Positions 1 to 9,700 of a stretch of DNA of 30,180 nucleotides are shown here, in pieces. The notes beneath the pieces were generated by a model that did not search any database, was not told the DNA's origin, and saw only the letters and a list, made by a program, of their open reading frames with translations. The stretch spans positions 1-30,180 of the forward strand of contig JAFVRU010000011.1 of assembly GCA_017504065.1 (NCBI GenBank). Direction: 5' to 3'. The first letter of the stretch is position 1; the number at the start of each line of letters is the position of its first letter. Source of the stretch: Clostridia bacterium. GTDB taxonomy: Bacteria; Bacillota; Clostridia; Christensenellales; Borkfalkiaceae. The position numbers and the translations under genes are program-made.

Positions 1-156
1 GACGACGGGATTATTCGGGATTTCGTCAATATGGTTCGGGGCGGGGAAGTGAGTATTTCCTGCACAAAAATACAAGATAGCATTTACGGGCATCTTTGCG
101 TATATAAAGCGGACGAATCGCGGATAGATTTGACGGAAAAAACGGTTTCGCTGTAA
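1..156 (+). CDS. C-terminal fragment, probable Gfo/Idh/MocA-family oxidoreductase
   Basis: The reading frame is open from the first base and stops with TAA at 154-156, leaving 51 residues of a protein that begins outside the window. The remnant contains 'SCTKIQDSIYGHL' followed by an Ala-Asp-Glu-Ser-Arg stretch. This resembles the end of the C-terminal domain of Gfo/Idh/MocA-type NAD(P)-dependent sugar oxidoreductases, where a similar Asp-Ser-x-x-Gly-His-Leu helix precedes the last strand. The nucleotide-binding domain is not visible, so the family call rests on this tail alone. It ends 11 bp before the next gene and its stop overlaps that gene's ribosome binding site (TAAGGAG), so the two are probably co-transcribed and translationally coupled. 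Confidence 0.5.
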   Translation, partial: DDGIIRDFVNMVRGGEVSISCTKIQDSIYGHLCVYKADESRIDLTEKTVSL

Positions 157-167
157 GGAGCTTAGGC

Positions 168-1214
168 ATGGGAGATAAGAAACAACGACCCGACGGGGTT
201 GCCGCCGAGCTTTGGGAAAATGCTATGCGAAACGAATATCGCGACAGCGTAGAACGGTTCGTAGCCCAACAAAGCGAAAAATATAAAAAACAGCGGGAAA
301 AAGCCATTTATCTTTCGGAACGGAAAAAACGGAAAGCCTTTTTCGAGCAGTTGGGCGCTCCGCTTATCGGGAATTTCGACAAAGGAATTACCTTACTCAA
401 AAAGGAGTTTGTCTTAAAGGACGAAAGTTTGTATGCCGAGCGGTATACGTTTGAATTTCTCGGCGGTATCCGTTTTGCGGGATTTGTGTATCGCAGGAAC
501 GAGCAAACGCAAGGCAAAAAAGCTTTGGTCTTTGCTTTGCACGGCGGCGGCGGTACGCCGGAACGGGTTGGCGGATTGTACCATGACAGCTCCAATTACA
601 ACGATATGGTTCGGCGGGTGCTGACGAAAGATACGGTCGTGTTTGCGCCGCAGCTGTTGTTATGGAATCCTGAAATATACGGCAGCGAATACGATCGGAT
701 TCAGCTGAACAGGCAAATGCTGCAGCAGGGCGGTAGCTTCACGGCGTTGGAAGTGTTTTGCCTAATGCGCGTTTTGGATTGGTTTGAAAAAGAAAAAGAC
801 ATCGACTCGGACCGAACGGGCGTAATCGGTTTGTCTTACGGCGGAATGTACGCTTTGTATTTTGCGGCGGCGGATAAACGGATAAAAACGGCGGTTTCCG
901 ATTGTTGGTTTAACGATAGAGCAAAATATAATTGGCACGATTGGATTTATTTTGGCGCGGAGCAAAATATGTTCGACGCGGAAGTGGCGTCGCTCGTTCT
1001 ACCGCGAAAATTATATATCGAAATCGGCAAAAACGACCCCACGTTCCTGTGCGACGACGCAAGAGCGGAACGGGATAAATTGCTTGCCTATGCGCAAGCG
1101 AAAAAACAGTCGGAACGGCTGGTTTTCGTGGAGTTTGACGGAGAGCACGAGCTCAACAAAGAAAATCATACGATCAAATGCTTTTTAAGCGATTTGATTC
1201 GATCGTTCGTTTAA
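168..1214 (+). CDS. Alpha/beta-hydrolase esterase (dienelactone hydrolase / acetyl-xylan-esterase-like)
   Basis: This 348-residue protein has no signal peptide or membrane segment and should be cytoplasmic. A charged helical N-terminus (about residues 1-75) precedes an alpha/beta-hydrolase core. The visible motifs are an oxyanion-side HGGGG at 125-129, the nucleophile elbow GLSYGG at 221-226 (Ser223), a GKND loop giving the likely acid Asp290, and GEHE giving the likely base His327. The order and spacing Ser-Asp-His fit the family. The ATG follows a good AAGGAG site. The gene sits between an oxidoreductase and a GH127-type enzyme in a glycan operon, which suggests removal of acyl groups from imported oligosaccharides. 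A peptidase or another ester specificity cannot be excluded from sequence alone. Confidence 0.75.
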   Translation: MGDKKQRPDGVAAELWENAMRNEYRDSVERFVAQQSEKYKKQREKAIYLSERKKRKAFFEQLGAPLIGNFDKGITLLKKEFVLKDESLYAERYTFEFLGGIRFAGFVYRRNEQTQGKKALVFALHGGGGTPERVGGLYHDSSNYNDMVRRVLTKDTVVFAPQLLLWNPEIYGSEYDRIQLNRQMLQQGGSFTALEVFCLMRVLDWFEKEKDIDSDRTGVIGLSYGGMYALYFAAADKRIKTAVSDCWFNDRAKYNWHDWIYFGAEQNMFDAEVASLVLPRKLYIEIGKNDPTFLCDDARAERDKLLAYAQAKKQSERLVFVEFDGEHELNKENHTIKCFLSDLIRSFV

Positions 1215-1247
1215 GATTATTGTAAGGTTTGTAGGTTAAGAAATTTT

Positions 1248-3119
1248 ATGGAGAAGAAGATTTTAGACTGCGATATTTCCGCGTCGCAAGCAGGCGACGA
1301 AACGGGCGCTTGCAAGGTGCAGGACGCGTTATATCGCTTGAAAGACGGGTTATACGCTTATTCCGGAGAAATGGCGCGTTCCATACGGTTTATCAAATGT
1401 GAGCAACTCAAAGACCGTAAGCTTTGGAAAAAGTTCGTAGAGCAGTTCCGAATTCAAGCCGACGCAAAAGACTCGGGTTGGATTGGAGAATTCTGGGGGA
1501 AAATGATGCGTGGCGCAAGCGTGGTATACGCTTACGACAAAGACGAAGCATTGTACTCCGTATTAGAAGAAACGATTCGAGATATGTTGTCCACGCAAGA
1601 ACCGAGCGGTCGAATCTCTACGTATGCGCCCGAGCAGGAGTTTGTAGGCTGGGACGTTTGGGTTCGGAAATACGTTATGCTGGGCATGGAGTATTTTTAC
1701 GATATTTGTTTGGACGGGGATTTGAAAAGAGAGTTGTTGGATTCCCTGTGCCGTCAAGCCGATTATATTCTGCAACGGATTGGGGCGGAAGAAGGGAAAA
1801 TCTGTATTACGGATACTTCCACGGCTTGGGGTTGCGTCAATTCTTGCTCGATTTTGGAAGCGATCGTATGGCTTTATAAAACGACGAAAGAACAACGGTA
1901 TTTCGATTTTGCGGAGTATATCGTCAGCACGGGCGGCTGCAAGGACGGGAATCTTTTTACGACGGCGTTGGAAAACGTGTGTAAACCGCACGAATTCCCT
2001 GCTCGTAAAGCGTACGAAGTAACTTCGTTTTTCAACGGATTGTTGGAAATGTACCGCGTAACGGGGGACTCGCAATATTTACGCGCCGTTCAAAATTTTG
2101 CGAAATCGGTGAAAGACAACGATTTGTCGATTATCGGCTGTTGCGGTTGCGAAGAAGAATTGTTTGATAATTCGACGCTTACGCAAACGGAATATCGGCG
2201 CATTACGCAGGAAACCTGCGTAACGGTAACGTGGATTCAATTATGCTATGAGCTGCTTTGTTTGACGGGCGAATCCGTCTATGCGGACTTGATTGAAAAA
2301 TCTACTTACAACGCTTTGTATTCGGCGGTGAATTATCCTAAAAATAAGGAAATAGATTTTATTCCCGACGCAGTAGAAAAGCACGTTTTACCGTTCGACA
2401 GCTACAGCCCCTTAGTGCATAACCGTCGTGGGCTCGTGCCCGGGGGATACAGACTGTTGAACGACAACACGTATTACGGGTGTTGCGCGTGTATCGGTTC
2501 GTTCGGGTTGGGGTTGATTCCCCAAATGAGTGTGATGAACGATCAAACGGGGTTCGTGTTCCATATTTACGAAGCAGGCGTCGTCCATGCGCGTTGGGGT
2601 GAAAAAAAGGTTTGTTTCCGCTTGGAAACCGCCTATCCCACGGGCGATAGCGTGCGGATTCGCGTAGAGTTGGAAGAACCGACGGAGCTGGAAATGAAAT
2701 TGCGCAGCCCGATATGGAGCGAGCAAACGCGCTGTTCGATCAACGGCGAAGTATGTCAACCGCCGTCGGACGGATATTTCCGTTTGAAAAGGGAGTGGAA
2801 AACGGGCGACGAAATCCTACTCACGTATGTAGCGAAACCGAAAGTGGTGGAAATCAACGACAAATTCGCGGTGCAAAAAGGCGTAATCGTCATGGCGCGA
2901 GACGAACGCTTCGGGGAGCAAATAGACGGGCGCGTACAGTTGTGCGAGCAAGAAGGCGAAATTGTATGGAAGAGCGTAGCGCCGACAGCTTTTGCGGCAA
3001 AGGACGTTATAGAGTTACAATGCGCCGACGGGGAAACCGTACGTTTATGCGATTATGCAAGCGCAGGAACGGATTGGAAAAATGAAAAAAATAAAATAAC
3101 GGTTTGGATGAATCGTTAA
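1248..3119 (+). CDS. GH127/DUF1680-family glycoside hydrolase (beta-L-arabinofuranosidase-like)
   Basis: The protein has 623 residues, the usual length for DUF1680 enzymes, and no export signal, so it should act on imported oligosaccharides. The N-terminal two thirds are alpha-helical in character, as in an (alpha/alpha)6 barrel, including 'GWDVWVRKYVMLG' near 134-146. The hallmark metal/catalytic residues are present: Glu322 and Cys324 in 'QETCVTVTW', and the double cysteine Cys412-Cys413 in 'YYGCCACIG'. In characterised GH127 enzymes the equivalent Glu-x-Cys and Cys-Cys bind zinc, and one cysteine is the nucleophile. The C-terminal about 170 residues look like the beta-sandwich domains of the family. 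The ribosome binding site before the ATG is weak. Exact specificity (beta-L-arabinofuranoside or a related sugar) is uncertain because DUF1680 covers several GH families. Confidence 0.8.
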   Translation: MEKKILDCDISASQAGDETGACKVQDALYRLKDGLYAYSGEMARSIRFIKCEQLKDRKLWKKFVEQFRIQADAKDSGWIGEFWGKMMRGASVVYAYDKDEALYSVLEETIRDMLSTQEPSGRISTYAPEQEFVGWDVWVRKYVMLGMEYFYDICLDGDLKRELLDSLCRQADYILQRIGAEEGKICITDTSTAWGCVNSCSILEAIVWLYKTTKEQRYFDFAEYIVSTGGCKDGNLFTTALENVCKPHEFPARKAYEVTSFFNGLLEMYRVTGDSQYLRAVQNFAKSVKDNDLSIIGCCGCEEELFDNSTLTQTEYRRITQETCVTVTWIQLCYELLCLTGESVYADLIEKSTYNALYSAVNYPKNKEIDFIPDAVEKHVLPFDSYSPLVHNRRGLVPGGYRLLNDNTYYGCCACIGSFGLGLIPQMSVMNDQTGFVFHIYEAGVVHARWGEKKVCFRLETAYPTGDSVRIRVELEEPTELEMKLRSPIWSEQTRCSINGEVCQPPSDGYFRLKREWKTGDEILLTYVAKPKVVEINDKFAVQKGVIVMARDERFGEQIDGRVQLCEQEGEIVWKSVAPTAFAAKDVIELQCADGETVRLCDYASAGTDWKNEKNKITVWMNR

Positions 3120-3132
3120 AAGGAGAAAAAAG

Positions 3133-4854
3133 ATGAAAAAATTCAAAAAAGTAATGGCAGTAGCGATGGCGGCGTTGTCTTTAGCAACGGTATGTTCGGC
3201 GTGTGGCGGGGGAAATCCCTTTATCGCTTCGGACGAAACGCAAAAAGACGTAGATACGAGCAAAACGCAATTACAAGTCGGCTGCTATGCAGGCGGGTAT
3301 GGTAGAGCTTGGCTCGACGCGGCGATTGCGCGTTTCGAAGCACAGTATGCGCAAGAATCGTTTGAAACGGATAAGAAAGGCGTACAAATTCACGTGGATT
3401 ACCAAAAGAGCTATGCGAATCAATCGCAAGCTACGATGGACGGCATGAAACAAAGCGTTATCTTTACCGAGCAAATTTTCTTTAACGATTACATCATCAA
3501 CGGAAAATTCTTGGACATCAGCGATATCGTAACGCAATCGCTTTCCGACGTTTCCGGCGGCAAAGAAACGGGGAAGATTGAAGATAAACTCACCCAAGAA
3601 CAACAAAAAGCGTATAAGGCGTACGACGGGAAATATTATTGTTTGCCCCATTACGAATCCTTCGGCGGTTTATCGATCGACGCGGACTTGTTTGCGGAAA
3701 AGAATCTTTACGTGTCCAATAAGTCGATTGGGAATGATTACGACGAATTCGGTTGTATCAAGGACGAGTTTGGGATTAAGTCGAACGGACCTGACGGAAA
3801 ATCCGGTACGTATGACGACGGGTTGCCCGCTACGTACGAAGAATTCTTCCAAGTGTGCGATAAAATGGTCGACTGCGGGATTGATCCGTTTATTTGGACG
3901 GGTGGATTCCCGGAATACGTAAACCTTTTGCCGATTGCTTTGTATGCGGACGGCGCGGGCGCAGAAGGCTTTAGCACGACGTACGATTTTGACAGCAACG
4001 GTAAGCAAGTGCAAGTATACGATGAAAATATGCAAAAACAAAACGTCGTAATCACCAACGAAAACGCGTACCTGATGAAACAGCAAGTAGCGAAATACGA
4101 CGCGATTGACTTTATGCGTAAGATCGTAGAAAACGATGCGAGCTACGTAAACGAAAATGCGAAATCGGGCGCTTGTACGCACGAAGGCGCGCAAAGATAT
4201 TTCATCGCAGGTAAGAAGAAAACGGGCTTCTTGATCGAAGGGAACTATTGGTATAACGAAGCGAAACCCGTCTTTGAAGAAATGGTCAGCGATAAGGGCG
4301 ACGAAAAATACAGCGCGGATAACAGAAATTTCCAATGGATTCCGTTGCCGAGAGCTACAAGCGTAGCGCCCAATGATTATAAGATCACAACGGTAGATAG
4401 AAACTATTCGTGCGCGTTTATCAATGCAAACGTGCAAAGCGATCCCGTAAAGGAAAGATTGTCTAAATTATTCTTGAAGTTCTGCTATACGAAAGAATCC
4501 TTAATCGAATTCACCGTAGAATCGGGCGCGACGAAGGGGTTGAATTATCAACTTACGGAAGCGGAAGAAGCGACGATGGTTTCCAAATTGAACACCTATG
4601 AAAAATCCGTTTGGGATTTCCGTAGCAGAGCTAACGTGCTTTATCCTATTTCGGATAGTCAAATTTTGATCAACAACCAACGTTCGTTCAACCTGATCGA
4701 CGCGGATTGGACGGTAACGGTGAACGACGCGAAGCACGTAACGCCGTATGCAGCGTTAAAAGCGGGCGTTTCCGTAACCGAGTACTTTAAAGCAGGTTGG
4801 ATCAAAGAAAGCGACTGGACGAGATCTTTCTCGGAATATTTCGCAATCAAATAA
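3133..4854 (+). CDS. Sugar ABC transporter substrate-binding lipoprotein
   Basis: This 573-residue protein begins with a lysine-rich start, a hydrophobic stretch and a lipobox-like CSAC in which Cys24 would be lipidated, followed by a Gly-rich linker. This marks a membrane-anchored extracellular protein. The body has the organisation of family 1 (MalE/UgpB/LplA-type) solute-binding proteins, with a 'YKAYDGKYYCLPHY' hinge-side segment and a 'GPDGKSGTYDDGLPATYEE' segment typical of large Firmicutes carbohydrate binders. It is followed directly by two permease genes, which supports a role as the recognition subunit of an oligosaccharide importer. It is longer than the usual 420-450 residues, as is common in this group. 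The ligand is not known; the neighbouring hydrolases suggest an arabinose- or rhamnose-containing glycan. A strong AAAAGGAG site precedes the ATG. Confidence 0.85.
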   Translation: MKKFKKVMAVAMAALSLATVCSACGGGNPFIASDETQKDVDTSKTQLQVGCYAGGYGRAWLDAAIARFEAQYAQESFETDKKGVQIHVDYQKSYANQSQATMDGMKQSVIFTEQIFFNDYIINGKFLDISDIVTQSLSDVSGGKETGKIEDKLTQEQQKAYKAYDGKYYCLPHYESFGGLSIDADLFAEKNLYVSNKSIGNDYDEFGCIKDEFGIKSNGPDGKSGTYDDGLPATYEEFFQVCDKMVDCGIDPFIWTGGFPEYVNLLPIALYADGAGAEGFSTTYDFDSNGKQVQVYDENMQKQNVVITNENAYLMKQQVAKYDAIDFMRKIVENDASYVNENAKSGACTHEGAQRYFIAGKKKTGFLIEGNYWYNEAKPVFEEMVSDKGDEKYSADNRNFQWIPLPRATSVAPNDYKITTVDRNYSCAFINANVQSDPVKERLSKLFLKFCYTKESLIEFTVESGATKGLNYQLTEAEEATMVSKLNTYEKSVWDFRSRANVLYPISDSQILINNQRSFNLIDADWTVTVNDAKHVTPYAALKAGVSVTEYFKAGWIKESDWTRSFSEYFAIK

Positions 4855-4872
4855 AAGTTGGAGGGGCGTAAA

Positions 4873-5799
4873 ATGGCGTCGGTCTCACAAAAAAAAGTGA
4901 AAAGGAAACATAAAACGGGACAAATCGTTTTTGCGACGGTTATGTTGGCAATCCCCGTATTGCAATATATCGTATTCTATATAGGGGTGAATTTCAATTC
5001 CGTTTTAATGGCGTTTCGTTCGTATGAAAGAACGAACCACGGCTGGGCGAGCGAATTTGCGGGATTTTCCAACTTTCGGCTGGTTTTCGATAATATTTTC
5101 GGCAAAGATTCCGTAGAACTGAAAGCGGCGTTCGGGAATTCGTTTAAGCTTTGTTTTTACAATTTATGCTTAAAAACGCCGATTGCTTTGTTGTTTTCTT
5201 ACTATATTTGTAAAAAGCTGTTTTTGCATAAAACCTACCGTACGATCTTGTTTTTACCGAATATCATTTCTTCGGTAACCTTGGTCATTATGTTTATGAA
5301 TTTCATTGACGGCGGGTTGCTGGAATATACAGGCTCCGGTTTAATCAACGCGCAAAATCGGCCGCTGTTGGTTTTCTATTGGATATGGTCAAGCCTGGGG
5401 ATTACGGTGCTCGTGTATTCCAACGCGATGGGCAAAGTGGACGTATCGATTGTGGAATCGGCGCGTTTGGACGGCGCAGGGCCCGCAAGGGAATTTATTA
5501 GCATTTATTTGCCGATTATCTTCCCGAGCGTGGTAACCTTTATCGTCAGTACGCTTTCGGCAATGTTTATCGATCAAATGAACTTGTTCAGCTTCTATAC
5601 AAACGGCGCGAACACGGAACACGTTACGATCGGGTATTATCTGTATCGGGAAACGCAACGCGCAACGATCGGCGGCGAGTTGGATAAGAGTATCTTCCCT
5701 ATGCTTTCCGCATTCGGTTTGTTACTTACGTTCATTTGCGCGCCCATTACGCTCGGCATACGGGCTTTGCTAATGAAAATAGGGGGTGAAGAAAAATGA
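4873..5799 (+). CDS. Sugar ABC transporter permease (LplB/MalF type)
   Basis: I choose the ATG at 4873 (308 residues) because GGAGGGG at 4860-4866 lies at normal spacing before it; a TTG at 4858 in the same frame would place the ribosome binding site inside the gene. The protein has a short basic cytoplasmic start and about six hydrophobic segments. The cytoplasmic EAA loop, which docks with the ATPase, is clear at about residues 195-217 (VESARLDGAGPAR then a LPIIFP end). It forms the channel with the next gene product. Its stop overlaps the next start by 4 bp (ATGA), so the two permeases are translationally coupled. No ATPase gene is near, so a shared MsmK-type ATPase encoded elsewhere is likely. 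Confidence 0.87.
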   Translation: MASVSQKKVKRKHKTGQIVFATVMLAIPVLQYIVFYIGVNFNSVLMAFRSYERTNHGWASEFAGFSNFRLVFDNIFGKDSVELKAAFGNSFKLCFYNLCLKTPIALLFSYYICKKLFLHKTYRTILFLPNIISSVTLVIMFMNFIDGGLLEYTGSGLINAQNRPLLVFYWIWSSLGITVLVYSNAMGKVDVSIVESARLDGAGPAREFISIYLPIIFPSVVTFIVSTLSAMFIDQMNLFSFYTNGANTEHVTIGYYLYRETQRATIGGELDKSIFPMLSAFGLLLTFICAPITLGIRALLMKIGGEEK

Positions 5800-6728
5800 C
5801 GCAAGAAAAAACGCGTAGCGGAAAAAGACGTCTTCTTCGTTCCTTGAGTCCGTTTACAACGCTGTTGTCCGTTTGCCTGTTTTTGTACGCGGCTTCTATG
5901 GTAGTGTTGCTGCTTTGGGCATTGTTTACGGCGTTGAAATCGAATATGGAATTTTTACACAATCCGCTTTGGTTGCCTAAGGGAAAGATCTCGAATTGGG
6001 AATGGAGCAATTTCCAACGTGTATTCAAAGAAATGTACGTTCCCGTTTCGTATACCAGCGGACCGTATGCGGGACTTTCCAACGTAAAGATCAATTTGAT
6101 GGGATTAGTAACCTATTCCGTTTTGTACGCGGTAGGTAGCGCATTCGTCGGCGTGTCGGCAAAATGCGTAACGGCGTATGTGGTCAGCCGTTTCGATTTC
6201 CGTATCGGAAGAATTATTTACGGCGCGGTAATCGTAACGATGATGTTGCCGATTGTCGGCTCTACGCCTTCTGAAATGGCAATTACGCAGGCGTTGGGGA
6301 TTTACGATACGTTTATCGGGGCTTGGATTCAAAAAGCCAGCTTTATCGGTTTGTATTTCTTGATCTTTTTCGATTCTTTCCGATTTATTCCCAAAGATTA
6401 CGTGGAGGCGGCAACGTTGGACGGCGCTGGGGAGTTCACAATCTTTTTCAGGATTATGCTCCCGCTTGTAAAAAATACGTTTATTATGATCTTCTTGTTA
6501 CTCTTTATCGAGTATTGGAACGACTATCAAACGCCGCTTTTGTACTTGCCTACGCATCCGACGGTAATGTATGCGACGCAGCAGTTACCGAAACGGCAAG
6601 AGAGCGGGTTCGAACAACCTATGCGTATGGCGTGCTGTATTGTGGTGGCGATCCCTATTATCGTTTTGTTCGCTATATTCAGCGACAAAATTATGGGCGA
6701 TTTAACCGTCGGCGGCGTCAAGGGTTAA
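5796..6728 (+). CDS. Sugar ABC transporter permease (LplC/MalG/UgpE type)
   Basis: This 310-residue multi-spanning protein is the second permease of the importer. Hydrophobic segments are visible near residues 22-46, 105-130, 140-157, 180-196 and 228-245, plus one near the C-terminus. The EAA loop is at about 202-224 (YVEAATLDGAGEF, then MLPL), the standard contact with the ATP-hydrolysing subunit. The ATG overlaps the preceding stop codon (ATGA at 5796-5799), and GGGGGTGAAG in the end of the upstream gene serves as the ribosome binding site. About 30 bp separate it from the following exported protein, consistent with continued transcription. The substrate should be that of the lipoprotein at 3133-4854. 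Confidence 0.87.
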   Translation: MTQEKTRSGKRRLLRSLSPFTTLLSVCLFLYAASMVVLLLWALFTALKSNMEFLHNPLWLPKGKISNWEWSNFQRVFKEMYVPVSYTSGPYAGLSNVKINLMGLVTYSVLYAVGSAFVGVSAKCVTAYVVSRFDFRIGRIIYGAVIVTMMLPIVGSTPSEMAITQALGIYDTFIGAWIQKASFIGLYFLIFFDSFRFIPKDYVEAATLDGAGEFTIFFRIMLPLVKNTFIMIFLLLFIEYWNDYQTPLLYLPTHPTVMYATQQLPKRQESGFEQPMRMACCIVVAIPIIVLFAIFSDKIMGDLTVGGVKG

Positions 6729-6758
6729 TAAGAAAAATGCAAAATATAAGGAGGCATT

Positions 6759-9700
6759 ATGATAAAAAAGAAAAGGAATAAAGGCATAATCGCCGCGGTG
6801 AGCGGCGTATTAGCGGTAACCTGCATCTCCGTCGGAGTTGGACTCACGACGATGAAGCCCGCAAAAGCAGAAATGCAGATTCCGAATTATTACAAAGAAA
6901 GCTATTATAAAGGGGAAGGAATCACCCTGACGGGTAAAAAGGTTACGTATAACGGCAAGCAATACGACGCAAGCGTGTTGGTGATAGCGCCGGACGGGAA
7001 CGGTTACGCAGGCGAAAACGTTGCTTTGTCGCAAGTAGGTACGTATACGGTGGAATACCGTTTTGTTGTGGACGGTAAAACGCTTGTAACGCGCGAAACG
7101 TTTGCGGTATTAGAAAATCTTTACGAAGTCTCGTCCGCACGTTCTTCCGTTTCCTATACGACGTATACGGATACGGTGGACGCGCAAAGCTATACCAAAC
7201 CGGACGGGGAAGAATGGAGCGTACCTGCGAAAAGCTTAACTTCGGAAGGCTTGCTGGTAGATTTGGCGAGCGGCGACGAGTTTACTTACAATAAGATTAT
7301 TGATCTGAAAGACAATACGCAATACGATAAGTTGTTGGGCTTGTTCTTCATTCCGCAAAATAAAGGCGCGGCGGATCTGTATAAGTTGGACGTAACCTTT
7401 ACCGACGTATACGACGAATCCAACTACGTTACGGTAACCTTTAAAACGGGTGAAAAATCCAGCGAAAATTTAATTTCGGGAAAACACTACTACGAATACA
7501 CTTCGTATATGAGCGCAAATGCGGCGCAGCAGTTGACGACGGGTATAGACCGAAACGATAAGGGCACGTTCGAATATGACGGCAAGCTCTATTATAAATG
7601 GGTTAGCCACGCGCAGTACGGGTATATGTTCCGCACGTCTTTTTACGGTACGGACGCAGAGCCGAGATATTACGCGCCGATGGGTACGGTGGAAGATCGT
7701 TGGTTGGAATACAGCCCCATCGGTTCAAAGGAAATGGAAATCTATTTCGACTACGCCAATAGACAAATTCACGGCGCGAAAGCTCCGACGGACGCGACTA
7801 CGCTGGTGTGCGATTTGGACGATTCGGCATTTTTCAACGATCTTTGGAAAGGGTTTACTACGGGCGAAGTGAAAATGAGCATTCGCGGTGGGAATTACGT
7901 TTCCGCGAGCGCGAAATTTATGATCACGAACATTGACGGACACGACGTTTCTTCCAAAACGCTGACGGATAAAAACGCGCCGTCGCTTACGCTCGATTTA
8001 CAGGGCTATGAAAGCAATCACTTGCCCGCAGCGAAAAAGGGATTGCCGTATAAGATCTTTTCTGCGCAAGCCGTAGACGATTACGACGGGAATAGAGAAG
8101 TCGTTGCAAACGTTTATTTTAACTACAATTCCAACAATCAAATTAACGTGGAAATCAAGGACGGAGCGTTTGTTCCCGCATATACGGGCAGATATGCGAT
8201 TGTTTATACGACGTCGGACGCGGCGGGAAACGTAGCGCAAAAGATTCTGTGGGTGAATTCGGAAGGCGGTCGCAGCTTGCAATTAGACGTGAACGAAATC
8301 ACGGAAACGGCTACGGTTGGGAAACAAGTACAAATTCCGCTGTATACTGTAAACGGCGCAACGGGGAACGTTACGTGTAACGTTGTGGCAAGACATAAGA
8401 CGCAAAACGTGGAATACAACGTGAAGAACGGCGCGTTCGTACCGATGTATGCCGGGGAATACGAGCTTGTATACGAATGCAGCGATTATGTAGAAAGTAC
8501 GACGAAAGGAATCGATTTAACGGTAGAAACGACGGAAGAACCTACGATCATCGACGAAATCGAGCTGCCGAAGTATCTCTTGAAGAATTGTATCTATCGC
8601 TTGCCGGAGTTGAAAGGCTACGTATTTGAAAACGGCATGCCGATCGAAAAACAACCGAGCATTTCGGTTGTGGAAAACGGAAAAACTCGCGTATTGCCGA
8701 ATGCATATTTTGCTCCGCAAGCAGCAGGCGAGATTACGCTTACGTACACCGTAACGAACGGCGAGCATGCGTTTTCCAAAGCGTTCGTCGTAAACGTGGT
8801 AGACGTGGGGTATTCCGAATGTATCGCTATGGAGAAGTATTTCCTTGGGAATATCCAAGCGGAAGCGACTTCGCGTTACGTACAACTGACGGCGACGGAA
8901 GGGGCAACGGCGCATTTCTCTACGCTGTTACAAGTTTACGAGTTCCAATCCAAGTTGCAAATTGACGCGGAGAAAAACGACTTTACCGCGTTGACGGTTA
9001 GAATGCAAGATGCCGTCAACCAAGACGTGAGCGTAGCGTTCCGTTTTATCAAGGCGGAAAAAGGAACGCAATTCTCGGTGAATGGCGACGCATTTACGTA
9101 TTCGCTGGGCTATGACGCATTCCGTTCGAGTGTGGAAAGCTTTAGTTTAAACTACTACAACGCTACGAAGCAGGTAACGTTTGACGAAGCGACGTTTATA
9201 ACGGTAGACAAGGACGAAAACGGTAAACCGTTCAACGGATTTACGGGGAACGTAGCGTATATCAGTTATACGTTCGAGAACGTGGAAAGCGAGTCGGGCG
9301 TACGTATCTATCAGATCAACGGGCAGCCTTTTAACAACGGCGTTGTGGATAAAATTGCGCCGCAGCTGTTTATTATGGACCGTGATAGCGGGTTGAAAAA
9401 GATCGGGGATAAGTTATACATCGCGCCGTCTTTCGCGTTTGACGTATTAGACCCCAATACCGACCTTTCTTTTGCGGTATACGATCCCAACGGAAATATT
9501 TGCGTGAGCGACGACGGCGTATTGCTTGCCGCTTCGGCGGATACTACGCGTTCCTATTGGGTAACCGCAAAGAAAATGGGTTCGTACGTGGTTCGTTACC
9601 AAGTCAGCGACACGAAAGGGAACAAGATAACGGATAGTTACGCAATCAAAGTGGTGGATAAAGAACCGCCTGTGATCGAAGTGCAAGCGCCTGTTACAAC

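Noticed and set aside
4858..4872. TTG start five codons upstream of the first permease ATG
   Set aside because: Using it would bury the good GGAGGGG ribosome binding site inside the coding region, while the ATG at 4873 is properly spaced from it.
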